This document shows, piece by piece, positions 16,127 through 25,076 of a DNA stretch of 52,479 nucleotides (positions are counted from its first letter, which is position 1; each line of letters starts with the position of its first letter). The DNA is from Pontiellaceae bacterium B1224 (GTDB lineage Bacteria > Verrucomicrobiota > Kiritimatiellia > Kiritimatiellales > Pontiellaceae), in NCBI GenBank assembly GCA_029432815.1, contig JAROBA010000002.1, positions 185,770-238,248 of the forward strand, in the 5' to 3' direction. The notes under the pieces are model-generated. The model had not been told where the DNA came from, made no database searches, and worked only from the letters and a program-made list of their open reading frames with translations. The position numbers and the translations under genes were made by a program.

Positions 16127-16172
16127 AAATTACTCAATCATTGAGTATTATTACTCAGTGATTGAGTAATTT
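16127..16172. repeat. Nested palindrome upstream of the DUF2971 gene
   Basis: Arms 16127-16147 and 16152-16172 are reverse complements over 21 bp with one mismatch and a 4-bp loop (TTAT). Each arm is itself a palindrome of the form ACTCAATCATTGAGT. It lies 95 bp upstream of the DUF2971 start and 65 bp past the lnt stop, so it may be an operator pair for DUF2971, the lnt terminator, or an element end. Confidence 0.75.
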
Positions 16173-16237
16173 GTAATCCGCACTTCATGAGGCCGCGAAC
16201 ATCACGCCTCAACCATCATACCTAACGCCCTCAAATT

Positions 16238-17638
16238 TCAACGGGGTTCGTTCATTGATAGGACATTCCTTATGCACCGGATAGTAAATGTGATCGACAT
16301 ATAGATAATTAGAACCGCCGAACAACCAAGACTCAACCAAGGAAAAAGCCACCCCGCGCGAATAAAGAAGGTGCCGCCCTGACGTCTACCGACGCGATAC
16401 GTCAATACGCCTGTTTCCATGGGGGGTAGACTCGCGTGAACATTGCCGTGCGGATCAATGATCTGGGAAACACCCGAACTCGCCGCGCAGGCAATCCATC
16501 GCGCGGTCTCGGCGGCGCGCAGTCTGAATAAAAGTGCATGTTGTACATGCTGGGCCGACCCCCACGATTTGGCATCGAAACTCGGCACCGCGAAAAACTC
16601 CGCGCCAAGCATCACCATTTCCCGCGTCACTTCGCTGTAATCGCAATCAAAGCAAATGGGCGTGCTGAAAGCCCCGAGGTCCGTCTGAACAGGCCTAAAT
16701 TCATGGCCGGGAATTCCGTCATTAAAAAAATGAACCGGTCGAGCTTTGTAGTATTCCCCAAGCACGCCATGCCGATCAAGAATGAGCGCCGTGTTATGCC
16801 AATCCGTTGGCCCGGAACCAACATCCGTTCTGGTGCCGACAACCAAAACGGCGCTCATCTTCGCGCAAAGGTTCGTGAGCACGGAAAAATCATCCGAATC
16901 CTTCCTCACGTCGTACGGCAAGGAACACTCCGGCCAAATAATCAAATCAGAAGATTCGTCGCGTGCCGTTTTGGTCAGCGCAACATAGGACTGAAGAACA
17001 CAGTCCTCGCTTTGCACCACCGTGACGGCGACGCTCGCTTTTTCATCCAGCTCAACCCGTCCAGGACGAAACAGCCCGAGCCCCAACACAAAAAGAGAAA
17101 GGAGAACAACCCACGGAATGATTTTTCGGCACGATAATCCGACCGACACCATGACAACCAGAAAAGACATGCCGTAAACACCGAGAACCGGAGACAGAAC
17201 AGTTGGTCCCAAACTTGACCCCGCCGTTATCCATGGGAACCGAAGAAAAAATAATTCGGACCGGTAGAACTCAATCCCCGTCCACAATACCGCAACCAAA
17301 AGCGCAATCAAACAGGGCGACTTGATCCGCTTCGCGAAAAAATTAGCACACAGGCAAAAAATGCCGGTAAAAACCCCCATAATGGCGAACAGCAGGAAGG
17401 CCGCCTCCGAAAAGATATTAAAGAACCAGCGCAATGTGAGTCCGTATCCGATTATTCCATGAACCAAACCCAGATAGTAAGCGCAACGCGCCGTGGTACC
17501 CGTTGTGGCGAGAAACAAACACGGGAAAACCAACAACACCAACGGCCACCATCCGAAAGGCGGGAAACATAACGGAAGGAGAACAGCACTCAGCAGAACA
17601 AGAGCAAGCCGCGTTGTAAGTCTCAAGTCCGCATTCAT
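16238..17638 (-). CDS. lnt: Apolipoprotein N-acyltransferase
   Basis: 466 residues. The N-terminal part has about six to seven membrane helices (to about residue 190). A nitrilase-type domain follows with the Glu-Lys-Cys triad visible in IIWPECSLPYD, EYYKARPVHFFNDG and STPICFDCDY, and the protein ends with a C-terminal membrane helix. Lnt adds the third acyl chain to outer-membrane lipoproteins, in the inner membrane facing the periplasm, so the organism should have a diderm envelope with triacylated lipoproteins. It starts 3 bp after the ymdB stop and is probably cotranscribed with it. Confidence 0.93.
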   Translation of the reverse strand: MNADLRLTTRLALVLLSAVLLPLCFPPFGWWPLVLLVFPCLFLATTGTTARCAYYLGLVHGIIGYGLTLRWFFNIFSEAAFLLFAIMGVFTGIFCLCANFFAKRIKSPCLIALLVAVLWTGIEFYRSELFFLRFPWITAGSSLGPTVLSPVLGVYGMSFLVVMVSVGLSCRKIIPWVVLLSLFVLGLGLFRPGRVELDEKASVAVTVVQSEDCVLQSYVALTKTARDESSDLIIWPECSLPYDVRKDSDDFSVLTNLCAKMSAVLVVGTRTDVGSGPTDWHNTALILDRHGVLGEYYKARPVHFFNDGIPGHEFRPVQTDLGAFSTPICFDCDYSEVTREMVMLGAEFFAVPSFDAKSWGSAQHVQHALLFRLRAAETARWIACAASSGVSQIIDPHGNVHASLPPMETGVLTYRVGRRQGGTFFIRAGWLFPWLSLGCSAVLIIYMSITFTIRCIRNVLSMNEPR

Positions 17639-17641
17639 CCC

Positions 17642-18421
17642 TTAAACGTTAATCCGAATCCGCTCGATGGAGCGGGCTTTGCCGGTTTTCATGTCGACGT
17701 CGACAATCGCGCCTTCGAGAGTGGGGTTTCCTTTGGCGACGTCAAATTTTTGAGGCACGCCGGTGAGGAATTTTTTGATGACGGGTTCCACTTCGCGGCC
17801 GAGAATGGAATCCTGCGGGCCGGTCATGCCCAGATCGGTCATGTAGGCGGTGCCGCCCGGATGGATCCGGTTGTCGGAGGTTTGGCAGTGGGTGTGTGTT
17901 CCGGTGACGGATGAAACGCGGCCGTCGAGAAAACGGCCCATGGCCATTCGCTCAGAAGAAGCTTCACCGTGGAAATCCACAAAAATCACTTTATCGCTGC
18001 TGAGCTGGCCGTTGAGCATACGGTCGGCCATCTGGAACGGGCAGTCATAATTCGGTTGCATGAATACGCGGCAGATCAGCTGCATCACCACGATCGGTCC
18101 TTCGGGCGTATCCACCCGGACCCATCCTTTTCCGGGTGCGCCTTTGCCAAAGTTGGCCGGACGGATAATCCGCTCTTCCAGATCAATCCCCGCCACCATC
18201 TCTCTGCTATCCCAGGCGTGGTCGCCCAGAACAATGACATCCGCGCCGGCACTCAGAATGGCATTTGCAATATCCGGTGACGGTCCGCGCCCGGAGGCCG
18301 CATTTTCGGCATTCGCGATGATGAAATCCACGCGTCCTTCTTCCCGTAATTGGGCGGCCACCTGGGTAAACGCATTGCGCCCCGGCTTTCCGACAATATC
18401 TCCAACCAATAAAACGTTCAT
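17642..18421 (-). CDS. YmdB-type metallophosphoesterase
   Basis: 259 residues, the usual length for the TIGR00282 family. It starts MNVLLVGDIVGKPGR, with further metal-site segments in NAENAASGRG, VLGDHAWD, VDFHGEASSE and VTGTHTHCQT. The YmdB branch hydrolyses 2',3'-cyclic nucleotides in Bacillus. The assignment to the family is firm; the substrate here is inferred. It is the first gene of a two-gene operon with lnt, and its upstream region is shared with the divergent riboswitch-controlled metE. Confidence 0.9.
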   Translation of the reverse strand: MNVLLVGDIVGKPGRNAFTQVAAQLREEGRVDFIIANAENAASGRGPSPDIANAILSAGADVIVLGDHAWDSREMVAGIDLEERIIRPANFGKGAPGKGWVRVDTPEGPIVVMQLICRVFMQPNYDCPFQMADRMLNGQLSSDKVIFVDFHGEASSERMAMGRFLDGRVSSVTGTHTHCQTSDNRIHPGGTAYMTDLGMTGPQDSILGREVEPVIKKFLTGVPQKFDVAKGNPTLEGAIVDVDMKTGKARSIERIRINV

Positions 18422-18544
18422 AAAATCCTCATTTCAATCATTGCACCGCAGAATACAGAAATGCCATGCGGTGTCGAGACAGGGATAAATAAGGAATAAA
18501 AAGGGTTGTTGTACTTTTAAAATTAATATATCCGTTTATCCGCA

Positions 18545-18690
18545 TATACAAATTTTCAGGGAACGGAAGACGGTGAAAATCCGTCGCGGACGCGCCGCTG
18601 TAACCGGATCGGGCTCCTTTAACCACTGCACATATTGTGTGGGAAGGTAGGGGTTCCCAAAGCCGGAAGCCAGAAGACGACCTGAAAAGT
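18545..18690 (+). ncRNA. Cobalamin (B12) riboswitch upstream of metE
   Basis: The conserved elements occur in order: GGGAA, CGGTGAAAATCCG, GCGGACGCGCCGCTGTAA, CCACTG, GGGAAGG, and the 3' block GAAGCCAGAAGACGACCT. This is a class I/AdoCbl-type aptamer. Lying before a B12-independent methionine synthase, it should switch metE off when cobalamin is available, when a B12-dependent enzyme can take over. Confidence 0.95.
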
Positions 18691-18730
18691 AACCCAGCAG
18701 TTACGCTCCGCGCTTCGAGTGTTGCAAAAA

Positions 18731-18756
18731 GCAGTCTCCGGTCAATCGGAGATTGC
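18731..18756 (+). promoter_or_regulatory. Candidate riboswitch expression-platform hairpin
   Basis: GCAGTCTCCG pairs with CGGAGATTGC around a 6-nt loop (GTCAAT), between the aptamer and the metE ribosome site. No T-run follows, so control of translation is more likely than termination. Confidence 0.45.
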
Positions 18757-18807
18757 GCAATCCCGCGTGCGGTCGTGCCTGCCCTTAACCAAATAAAGGA
18801 AATAAGC

Positions 18808-21081
18808 ATGAAAGCACATATTCTGGGATTCCCGCGAATTGGAACCCATCGTGAACTGAAGCATACACTGGAAGCCTACTGGTCCGGCTCCATTCCCCTG
18901 AAGACACTTCATCTTCGGGCGACAAAACTGCGACAGCAACACTGGGAAATTCAACAGGACAGCGGCCTCGATACGGTCGCAACGGGCGATTTTTCGCTCT
19001 ATGACCACATGCTGGATACGGCATTCATGCTTGGAGTGATCCCCCCGCGCTTCCACTCCGTTCCGTCCAGTTGTCCGGAAAATCTTTATTTCCGAATGGC
19101 CCGGGGCGATGCGGACTACGGGCTCTCGGCCATGGAAATGACAAAGTGGTTTGATACCAACTACCATTATATTGTTCCCGAGTTTACCCAAGGAATGGAG
19201 CTCAAATATTTCTCCTCAAAATTGGTCGATGAAACCCGCGAAGCCATTTCGAATGGGTTTTCGCCAAAACCGGTATTGGTGGGCCCTTTGACTTTTCTCC
19301 AGCTTTCCAAGGAAATGGATGACTGCAACCGCTGGGATTATCTGGACGCGATGCTCGGCATTTATGAAACCGTGATTTCAGAATTGGCCCAACTGACCGA
19401 CTGCATTCAGCTGGATGAACCCGTATTGTGCACCGATCTGCCGGATGAAGTTCAAGCACTTGCGCCCCAAGTTTATGAACAGCTTAAAAATGCGGCCGGA
19501 AAAAGCGATCTCATGTTGGCGACCTATTTTGGTAAACTGGAAGACAACCTGGAGTGGGTGGCGAAACTGCCGGTCGATGTGCTGCATATCGATCTGGTGC
19601 ATGGCTCCGGTCAGCTCCAGCACGTTTTAAAAAATTGGCCCAAAGAAAAACAACTGTCACTGGGCGTGTTGAACGGCCGCAATATTTGGAAAACAAACGG
19701 AATCAAAGCCACGCAACTAATGCGCAATGCCATCGAAAACCGAGGCGAAGAAAACCTCTGGGTTGGCAGTAGTTGCTCACTTCTCCATTCACCGGTGGAC
19801 CTGCAACAAGAAACAGATCTCGACCCGGAACTTCGCAATTGGATGGCTTTCGCTATTCAAAAATGTGAAGAAATTTCATTGTTAAAAACGGCAGCTCTCG
19901 GCTCAGACATCGATCAAATTCTACAGGAAAATATAAAGGCAATTCGTGACCGAAAATCCAGCCCTCGTACACGAAACCCGAGCATACGGCAGCGCACTGA
20001 AAACATCACTTCAGCAATGCTAAACCGCCGGACTCTATTTTCCATTCGGAAAAAAGAACAGCAGAAACGTTTGAACCTGCCCAACTTCCCAACAACCACC
20101 ATTGGCTCCTTTCCGCAAACCAACGAAATCCGACGCATTCGCAGCGCTTTCCGAACAGGAAAATGTTCCGATGTGGACTATCAGGAATTCATGCGGAAGG
20201 AAATCCTTGACGTGATTCGCACGCAGGAAGAAATCGGGCTCGATGTGCTGGTTCACGGCGAAGCCGAGCGCAACGACATGGTTGAATATTTTGGACAACA
20301 GCTCGATGGATTCTGTTTTACGCAAAACGGATGGGTGCAGAGTTACGGTAGCCGATGCGTCAAACCGCCGGTTATCTACGGCGATGTTTCCCGCCCCGCT
20401 CCCATGACCGTGGAGTGGATCACATATGCCCAGGATCAAACCGACAAACCCCTGAAAGGCATGCTCACCGGCCCGGTTACGATTTTATGCTGGAGCTTTG
20501 TGCGCGACGACCTTCCGCGCAACGAAGTATGTCAACAACTGGCATTGGCCATACGCGATGAAGTTCAGGACCTAGAAGCGGCCGGAATCAATATCATCCA
20601 AATTGATGAAGCCGCACTGCGGGAAGGTCTGCCGCTGCGCACTGCTGACCGGCAGGACTATCTGAACTGGGCCGTAAATTGTTTTCGGCTCACCGTTGGC
20701 GGTGTGAAAGACAGCACCCAGATTCACACCCACATGTGCTACAGCGAATTCAACGCCATTGCCAGCGCCATTGCGGCCATGGACGCGGATGTGGTCAGCA
20801 TTGAAGCCAGCCGGAGCGGAATGGAACTGCTCGATGCCTTCAAGGACTTTGAATATCCAAATGATATCGGTCCCGGCGTTTGGGATATTCATTCCCCGCG
20901 CATCCCGTCTGAAGAAGAGATTTTCAACCTACTTCAAAAGGCCAGAAAAGTGATCCCCGATGATCGGCTTTGGGTGAATCCCGACTGCGGGCTGAAAACC
21001 CGCGCCTGGCCGGAAACGCTCGCCTCCTTGTACAATATGGTGGCAGCAACCCTCCGCCTAAGACTCGACCTACTGAGTTAG
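18808..21081 (+). CDS. metE: Cobalamin-independent methionine synthase
   Basis: 757 residues, the standard length. It transfers the methyl group of 5-methyltetrahydropteroyl-triglutamate to homocysteine. Both barrel halves are present: the N-terminal ILGFPRIGTHRELKHTLEAYWSG and the C-terminal TTIGSFPQTNEIR with GLDVLVHGEAERNDMVEYF. The zinc-site His and Cys lie in HTHMCYSEFN, the last Cys ligand in VNPDCGLKTR, and the Glu in VSIEASRSG. The frame is open from 18637, but the ATG at 18808 has AAAGGAAA upstream and starts at the conserved residues. It is controlled by the B12 riboswitch immediately upstream. Confidence 0.97.
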   Translation: MKAHILGFPRIGTHRELKHTLEAYWSGSIPLKTLHLRATKLRQQHWEIQQDSGLDTVATGDFSLYDHMLDTAFMLGVIPPRFHSVPSSCPENLYFRMARGDADYGLSAMEMTKWFDTNYHYIVPEFTQGMELKYFSSKLVDETREAISNGFSPKPVLVGPLTFLQLSKEMDDCNRWDYLDAMLGIYETVISELAQLTDCIQLDEPVLCTDLPDEVQALAPQVYEQLKNAAGKSDLMLATYFGKLEDNLEWVAKLPVDVLHIDLVHGSGQLQHVLKNWPKEKQLSLGVLNGRNIWKTNGIKATQLMRNAIENRGEENLWVGSSCSLLHSPVDLQQETDLDPELRNWMAFAIQKCEEISLLKTAALGSDIDQILQENIKAIRDRKSSPRTRNPSIRQRTENITSAMLNRRTLFSIRKKEQQKRLNLPNFPTTTIGSFPQTNEIRRIRSAFRTGKCSDVDYQEFMRKEILDVIRTQEEIGLDVLVHGEAERNDMVEYFGQQLDGFCFTQNGWVQSYGSRCVKPPVIYGDVSRPAPMTVEWITYAQDQTDKPLKGMLTGPVTILCWSFVRDDLPRNEVCQQLALAIRDEVQDLEAAGINIIQIDEAALREGLPLRTADRQDYLNWAVNCFRLTVGGVKDSTQIHTHMCYSEFNAIASAIAAMDADVVSIEASRSGMELLDAFKDFEYPNDIGPGVWDIHSPRIPSEEEIFNLLQKARKVIPDDRLWVNPDCGLKTRAWPETLASLYNMVAATLRLRLDLLS

Positions 21082-21097
21082 CTGTATTCAAAAAAAG

Positions 21098-21137
21098 GTC
21101 ATCCTGAAAATCCATTGGATTTGTCATTCAGGATGAC
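21098..21137. terminator. Bidirectional terminator between metE and the ferredoxin gene
   Basis: GTCATCCTGAA pairs perfectly with TTCAGGATGAC (11 bp), with an A-tract on the left and TTT on the right, between the convergent stops at 21081 and 21169. Confidence 0.85.
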
Positions 21138-21168
21138 TTTAAAACCGCGCCAACCACGGGCAATCGAA

Positions 21169-21435
21169 TCAGTAGGTTTTGATTTCGATGTCGGTGGTGG
21201 GCTCGCAGCAACAGGGCAGGATTTCGCCTTCCCGCAGATAGGCCAGCGGTGGGCCGCCGGGATATTTCACCTGCCCGCGCAACAGCACGGCACGGCAGGT
21301 TCCACAAAATCCGGCACGGCAATGGCTATGCATTTCAACGCCCTTTTTTTCCAAACAGCTCAGCACATTGTGCTCATCCGCTTCCTCGTACGGAACCGGT
21401 TTTAGTTTTTCATCCACGTAAATCAGATGGGCCAT
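21169..21435 (-). CDS. [2Fe-2S] ferredoxin of the ribonucleotide reductase operon (YfaE-like)
   Basis: 88 residues with plant-type ferredoxin ligands: three Cys in CRAGFCGTC and the fourth in the late PCCCEP segment. It follows nrdB by 2 bp, as yfaE does in E. coli, where the ferredoxin supplies electrons to maintain the diferric-tyrosyl cofactor of NrdB. That role is inferred from family and position. Confidence 0.92.
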   Translation of the reverse strand: MAHLIYVDEKLKPVPYEEADEHNVLSCLEKKGVEMHSHCRAGFCGTCRAVLLRGQVKYPGGPPLAYLREGEILPCCCEPTTDIEIKTY

Positions 21436-21437
21436 AA

Positions 21438-22568
21438 CTAAAGTTCAAAGCCTTCAAAATCGCTGCTATTCACGGACGAATCCACCTGCCCAACCAAGTA
21501 CGACGAAATCTCTGCTTCCTGCGGTGCTACCTGCACGTTGTCGCTGACGAGGTATGAATTCATCCACGGCAACGGGTTGGTTTTGATGTCGAACTGCGGC
21601 TCGTAACCGATCGCCAGCAGGCGCTGATTGCTGATGTATTCCACGTACTGTTTTAGAATGGCGGCGTTCATCCCGATCATCGATCCGTCTTTAAACAGAT
21701 AATCCGCCCAGGCCTTTTCCTGCTGCACCACATCGAGGAACAGCTTAAGGCCATCCCCATGCAGCTCGGCGGCAATGTCAGCCATTTCCGGATCGTCGCG
21801 CCCGTCGGCCCACAGGTTCAGAATATGCTGCGTTCCGGTCAGGTGCAGCGCTTCGTCGCGGGCGATCAGTTTGATGATCTTGGCATTGCCTTCGAGCAAT
21901 TCCCGTTCGGAGAAGGCAAAGGAACAGGCGAAGGAGACATAGAAGCGAATGGCTTCGAGCGCATTGATGGCGCAGATGGCCAGATAGAGCCGCTTCTTCA
22001 TTTCATGGCGGGTAACGTCGATGGAGCGGCCTTCGTATTGCGCAACGCCTTCGCCCTGTGAATGGTAGATGTGCGACATCAGGATGATTTCATCAAAATG
22101 TTTGGTGATGTCCGTTGCGCGATCGATGATGTTTTCGTTCAGCATGATGTCTTCAAAAACGGCGCTCGGATCCGAAAACAGGTTGCGCAGAATATGGGTG
22201 TACGACCGCGAATGAATGGTTTCCGCAAACGCCCAGGTTTCCACCCACGTCTCCAGTTCGGGCAGCGAAACCAGCGGCAGGAAGCAGACGTTCACACTGC
22301 GGGCCGCCACGGAATCGAGCAGGGTTTGATATTTCAGATTCGAAATAAAGATGTGCTGTTCGCAGTCGGTCAGCGACTGCCAGTCGGCACGGTCTTTGGA
22401 AATATCCACCTCTTCCGGACGCCAGAAAAACGACAGTTGTTTTTCGATGATACTTTCGAAAATGGGATGGCGCTGCTGATCGAAGCGCGAAACATTCACG
22501 CTGTTTCCCAGAAACATCGGTTCGGTGAGCGGGTTGTTTTGTTCTCGTCTAAAAGTTGAAAAAGCCAT
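21438..22568 (-). CDS. nrdB: Class Ia ribonucleoside-diphosphate reductase, beta subunit
   Basis: 376 residues. The iron and tyrosyl-radical region reads [17 protein letters not shown], with the radical Tyr in SRSYTH as in E. coli NrdB. Further ligands are in [13 protein letters not shown] and [15 protein letters not shown]. The C-terminal tail ends in an acidic-hydrophobic peptide (SSDFEGFEL) of the kind that docks into NrdA. It generates the radical used for reduction of all ribonucleotides and needs oxygen for cofactor assembly. It is in an operon with nrdA (11 bp upstream) and the ferredoxin. Confidence 0.96.
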   Translation of the reverse strand: MAFSTFRREQNNPLTEPMFLGNSVNVSRFDQQRHPIFESIIEKQLSFFWRPEEVDISKDRADWQSLTDCEQHIFISNLKYQTLLDSVAARSVNVCFLPLVSLPELETWVETWAFAETIHSRSYTHILRNLFSDPSAVFEDIMLNENIIDRATDITKHFDEIILMSHIYHSQGEGVAQYEGRSIDVTRHEMKKRLYLAICAINALEAIRFYVSFACSFAFSERELLEGNAKIIKLIARDEALHLTGTQHILNLWADGRDDPEMADIAAELHGDGLKLFLDVVQQEKAWADYLFKDGSMIGMNAAILKQYVEYISNQRLLAIGYEPQFDIKTNPLPWMNSYLVSDNVQVAPQEAEISSYLVGQVDSSVNSSDFEGFEL

Positions 22569-22579
22569 GGTCTATTCCT

Positions 22580-24853
22580 CTAAATTTTGCAGGCGCCACC
22601 GGCGCAATCGTTGTCCTGAATTTCACCCATGCGGTCCGCCGCTCCATCCCGCGTATTGTGATAATAGAGCGTTTTAACGCCGAGCGAATACGCTTTCAAC
22701 ATATCCTTCAGCACCTGTTTCACCGGCACCTTATTTTCAGGATAGCGCGCCGGATCGTAGTTGGTGTTGGCCGAAATCGTCTGATCCACAAACTTCTGCA
22801 TGATGGCCACGAGTTCCAGATAGCCGCTGTTATCCGGAATATCCCAAAGCAGTTCATACTGATCCTTCAGTTTTCCAAACTCTGGAACCACCTGCTTCAA
22901 GATGCCGTCTTTACTGGACTTCACACTAATGAGTCCGCGCGGCGGCTCAATCCCGTTGGTGGCATTCGAAATCTGCGACGACGTCTCCGAAGGCATCAGT
23001 GCCGTCAATGTGGAATTGCGCAACCCGTGTTCCACGATCTCCTTCCGCAGGCTTTCCCAGTCGAGCTGAAGCGGCTCGTTGCAGACTTCATCCAACGCCT
23101 TTTTATAGGTTTCGATCGGAAGAATGCCTTTGGAATAGGTGGTTTCATTAAACTTCGGACACGGCCCGAATTCTTTCGCCAGCCCCACCGATGCCTTCAA
23201 CAGATAATACTGCAGCGCTTCGAACGTCCGGTGCGTGAGCCCTTTGGCCGATCCATCGGAATAACGCACGCCGTTTTTCGCGAGGTAGTACGCGTAGTTA
23301 ATCACGCCAATGCCCAGCGTACGCCGATCCATCGATGCCTTTTGGGCGGCGGGCAGCGGATAGGCCTGATAGTCCAGCAGACTGTCGAGCGCCCGCACGG
23401 CGAGATCGGAAAGTTCTTCCAGTTCATCCAGCGATTGAATGGCTCCCAGATTAATGGCCGAAAGCGTACAGAGCGCAATTTCGCCTTCGGTATCGTTTAC
23501 ATCATTCAGCGGCTTGGTCGGCAGTGCAATTTCCAGACAGAGATTACTCTGGCGAACCGGTGCCACGGCGGGATCAAACGGACTGTGCGTATTGCAGTGG
23601 TCGACGTTCTGCAGATAAATCCGGCCGGTGCTCGCGCGCTCCTGCGCAAACAGCGTGAAAAGTTCCAAGGCCTGGATCTTTTTTTTGCGAATCGAGTCGT
23701 CGGCTTCGTATTTCAGATAAAGCCGCTCAAACTCTGCCTGATCTTCAAAGAAGGCATCGTAGAGGCCCGGCACATCGCTCGGACTGAACAGGGAAATGTG
23801 CTCGTTCTTCAGCATGCGCTGATACATCAATTTATTAAACTGCACGCCGTAGTCGAGATGCCGCACGCGGTTTTCTTCCACGCCGCGGTTGTTTTTCAGC
23901 ACCAGCAAATCTTCCACTTCCAAATGCCAAAGCGGATAAAACAGCGTTGCCGCGCCCCCGCGCACCCCGCCCTGCGAACAGCTTTTCACGGCCGTCTGAA
24001 AATGTTTGTAGAACGGGATGCAGCCGGTGTGAAAGGCCTCGCCGTTGCGGATCGGACTGCCGAGCGCACGAATGCGGCCCGCATTGATCCCGATCCCCGC
24101 CCGCTGGCTGACATATTTAATGATCGCGCTCGACGTGGCATTCACCGAATCCAGGCTGTCGCCGCATTCGATCAGAACGCAGGAAGAAAACTGCCGCGTG
24201 GGCGTCCGCACCCCGGCCATAATCGGAGTGGGCAGCGAAATTTTAAAGGAGGAAACTGCGTTGTAAAACCGCTCAATGTATTTCAACCGCGTGGCGGCGG
24301 GATAGTGTGCAAACAGACAGGCCGCCACGAGAATGTACAGAAACTGCGCGCTTTCGAAAATCTGTCCGCTCACCCGGTCCTGCACGAGGTATTTTCCTTC
24401 GAGCTGTTTTACAGCGGCATAGCTGAAGGTCAGATCGCGACCGTGATCGATAAACCGATCCATCGCATCGAGTTCCTGCTTTGTGTAATCCTCCAGCAGA
24501 TGCGCATCGTAGCGCCCCGCTTTAACCATTTTGGAAACATGCTCAAACAAAGCCGGCGGCGTAAAGCGTCCGTACGCTTTTTTGCGCAGATGAAAAACCG
24601 CCAGACGCGCCGCGAGATATTGATAATCCGGCGTTTCCTCCGAAATCAAATCTGCCGCCGCTTTAATGATGGTTTCGTGAATGTCGGCCGTCCGGATGCC
24701 GTCATACATTTGAATCTGCGACTTCAATTCCACCTGCGAAACCGACACATTTTCCAGATCTTCTGCCGCCCAGGTGATCACTTTATGAATCTTCTCCAGA
24801 TCCAGCGTTGCCTTTTCGCCATTGCGTTTTACTACTAATAAATCGTTACTCAT
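22580..24853 (-). CDS. nrdA: Class Ia ribonucleoside-diphosphate reductase, alpha subunit
   Basis: 757 residues. An N-terminal ATP-cone allosteric domain (about 8-95, VKRNGEKATLDLEKIHKVITWAAEDLENV) precedes the barrel, with NLCLEIALPT and GEIALCTLSAINLG holding active-site residues and MPSETSSQISNATNGIEPPRG at the active-site loop. The C-terminal Cys pair that relays electrons is in DCAGGACKI. It makes dNDPs for DNA synthesis. The frame extends to 24898, but the ATG at 24853 fits the conserved N-terminus. Two inverted NrdR-like boxes lie 96-140 bp upstream. Confidence 0.97.
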   Translation of the reverse strand: MSNDLLVVKRNGEKATLDLEKIHKVITWAAEDLENVSVSQVELKSQIQMYDGIRTADIHETIIKAAADLISEETPDYQYLAARLAVFHLRKKAYGRFTPPALFEHVSKMVKAGRYDAHLLEDYTKQELDAMDRFIDHGRDLTFSYAAVKQLEGKYLVQDRVSGQIFESAQFLYILVAACLFAHYPAATRLKYIERFYNAVSSFKISLPTPIMAGVRTPTRQFSSCVLIECGDSLDSVNATSSAIIKYVSQRAGIGINAGRIRALGSPIRNGEAFHTGCIPFYKHFQTAVKSCSQGGVRGGAATLFYPLWHLEVEDLLVLKNNRGVEENRVRHLDYGVQFNKLMYQRMLKNEHISLFSPSDVPGLYDAFFEDQAEFERLYLKYEADDSIRKKKIQALELFTLFAQERASTGRIYLQNVDHCNTHSPFDPAVAPVRQSNLCLEIALPTKPLNDVNDTEGEIALCTLSAINLGAIQSLDELEELSDLAVRALDSLLDYQAYPLPAAQKASMDRRTLGIGVINYAYYLAKNGVRYSDGSAKGLTHRTFEALQYYLLKASVGLAKEFGPCPKFNETTYSKGILPIETYKKALDEVCNEPLQLDWESLRKEIVEHGLRNSTLTALMPSETSSQISNATNGIEPPRGLISVKSSKDGILKQVVPEFGKLKDQYELLWDIPDNSGYLELVAIMQKFVDQTISANTNYDPARYPENKVPVKQVLKDMLKAYSLGVKTLYYHNTRDGAADRMGEIQDNDCAGGACKI
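22873..22887. repeat. Near-copy of TTCCAANNNTTGGAA palindrome
   Basis: TTCCAAACTCTGGAA, one mismatch, in nrdA. It is read as VPEFGK, not FQxLE. Confidence 0.5.
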
Positions 24854-24948
24854 TCTACTGCCTGTTTTTCTAAATGATTCGTATTTCGACAGAACCACTC
24901 ATGTGTTGTTGGGGGATATATTCCGTGTTGTACACAAATGCGCACATG

Positions 24949-24993
24949 TACCATATCTTGTTAAACTCACTACTGAGACCACAAGATATGGTA
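24949..24993 (-). promoter_or_regulatory. Pair of inverted NrdR-like boxes upstream of nrdA
   Basis: TACCATATCTTGT (24949-24961) and its exact reverse complement ACAAGATATGGTA (24981-24993) are 32 bp apart start to start, about three helical turns. NrdR boxes resemble ACACnATATnTTGT and occur as pairs at this spacing. They suggest repression of nrdA-nrdB-ferredoxin by NrdR when dATP is plentiful. The nrdR gene is not in the window. Confidence 0.8.
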
Positions 24994-25076
24994 TAGAAAA
25001 GGCAGTTTCAAATTCTAATTGATATTTTGTACCAAAAGCATCCGATTTGCTTAAAATGGTCAGGTTTCCAACGCGA

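Noticed and set aside
22556-24838. A 760-codon open frame on the plus strand
   Set aside because: It is the antisense of nrdA; the nrdA product has all expected motifs and the plus-strand translation is His/Arg-rich with no domain.
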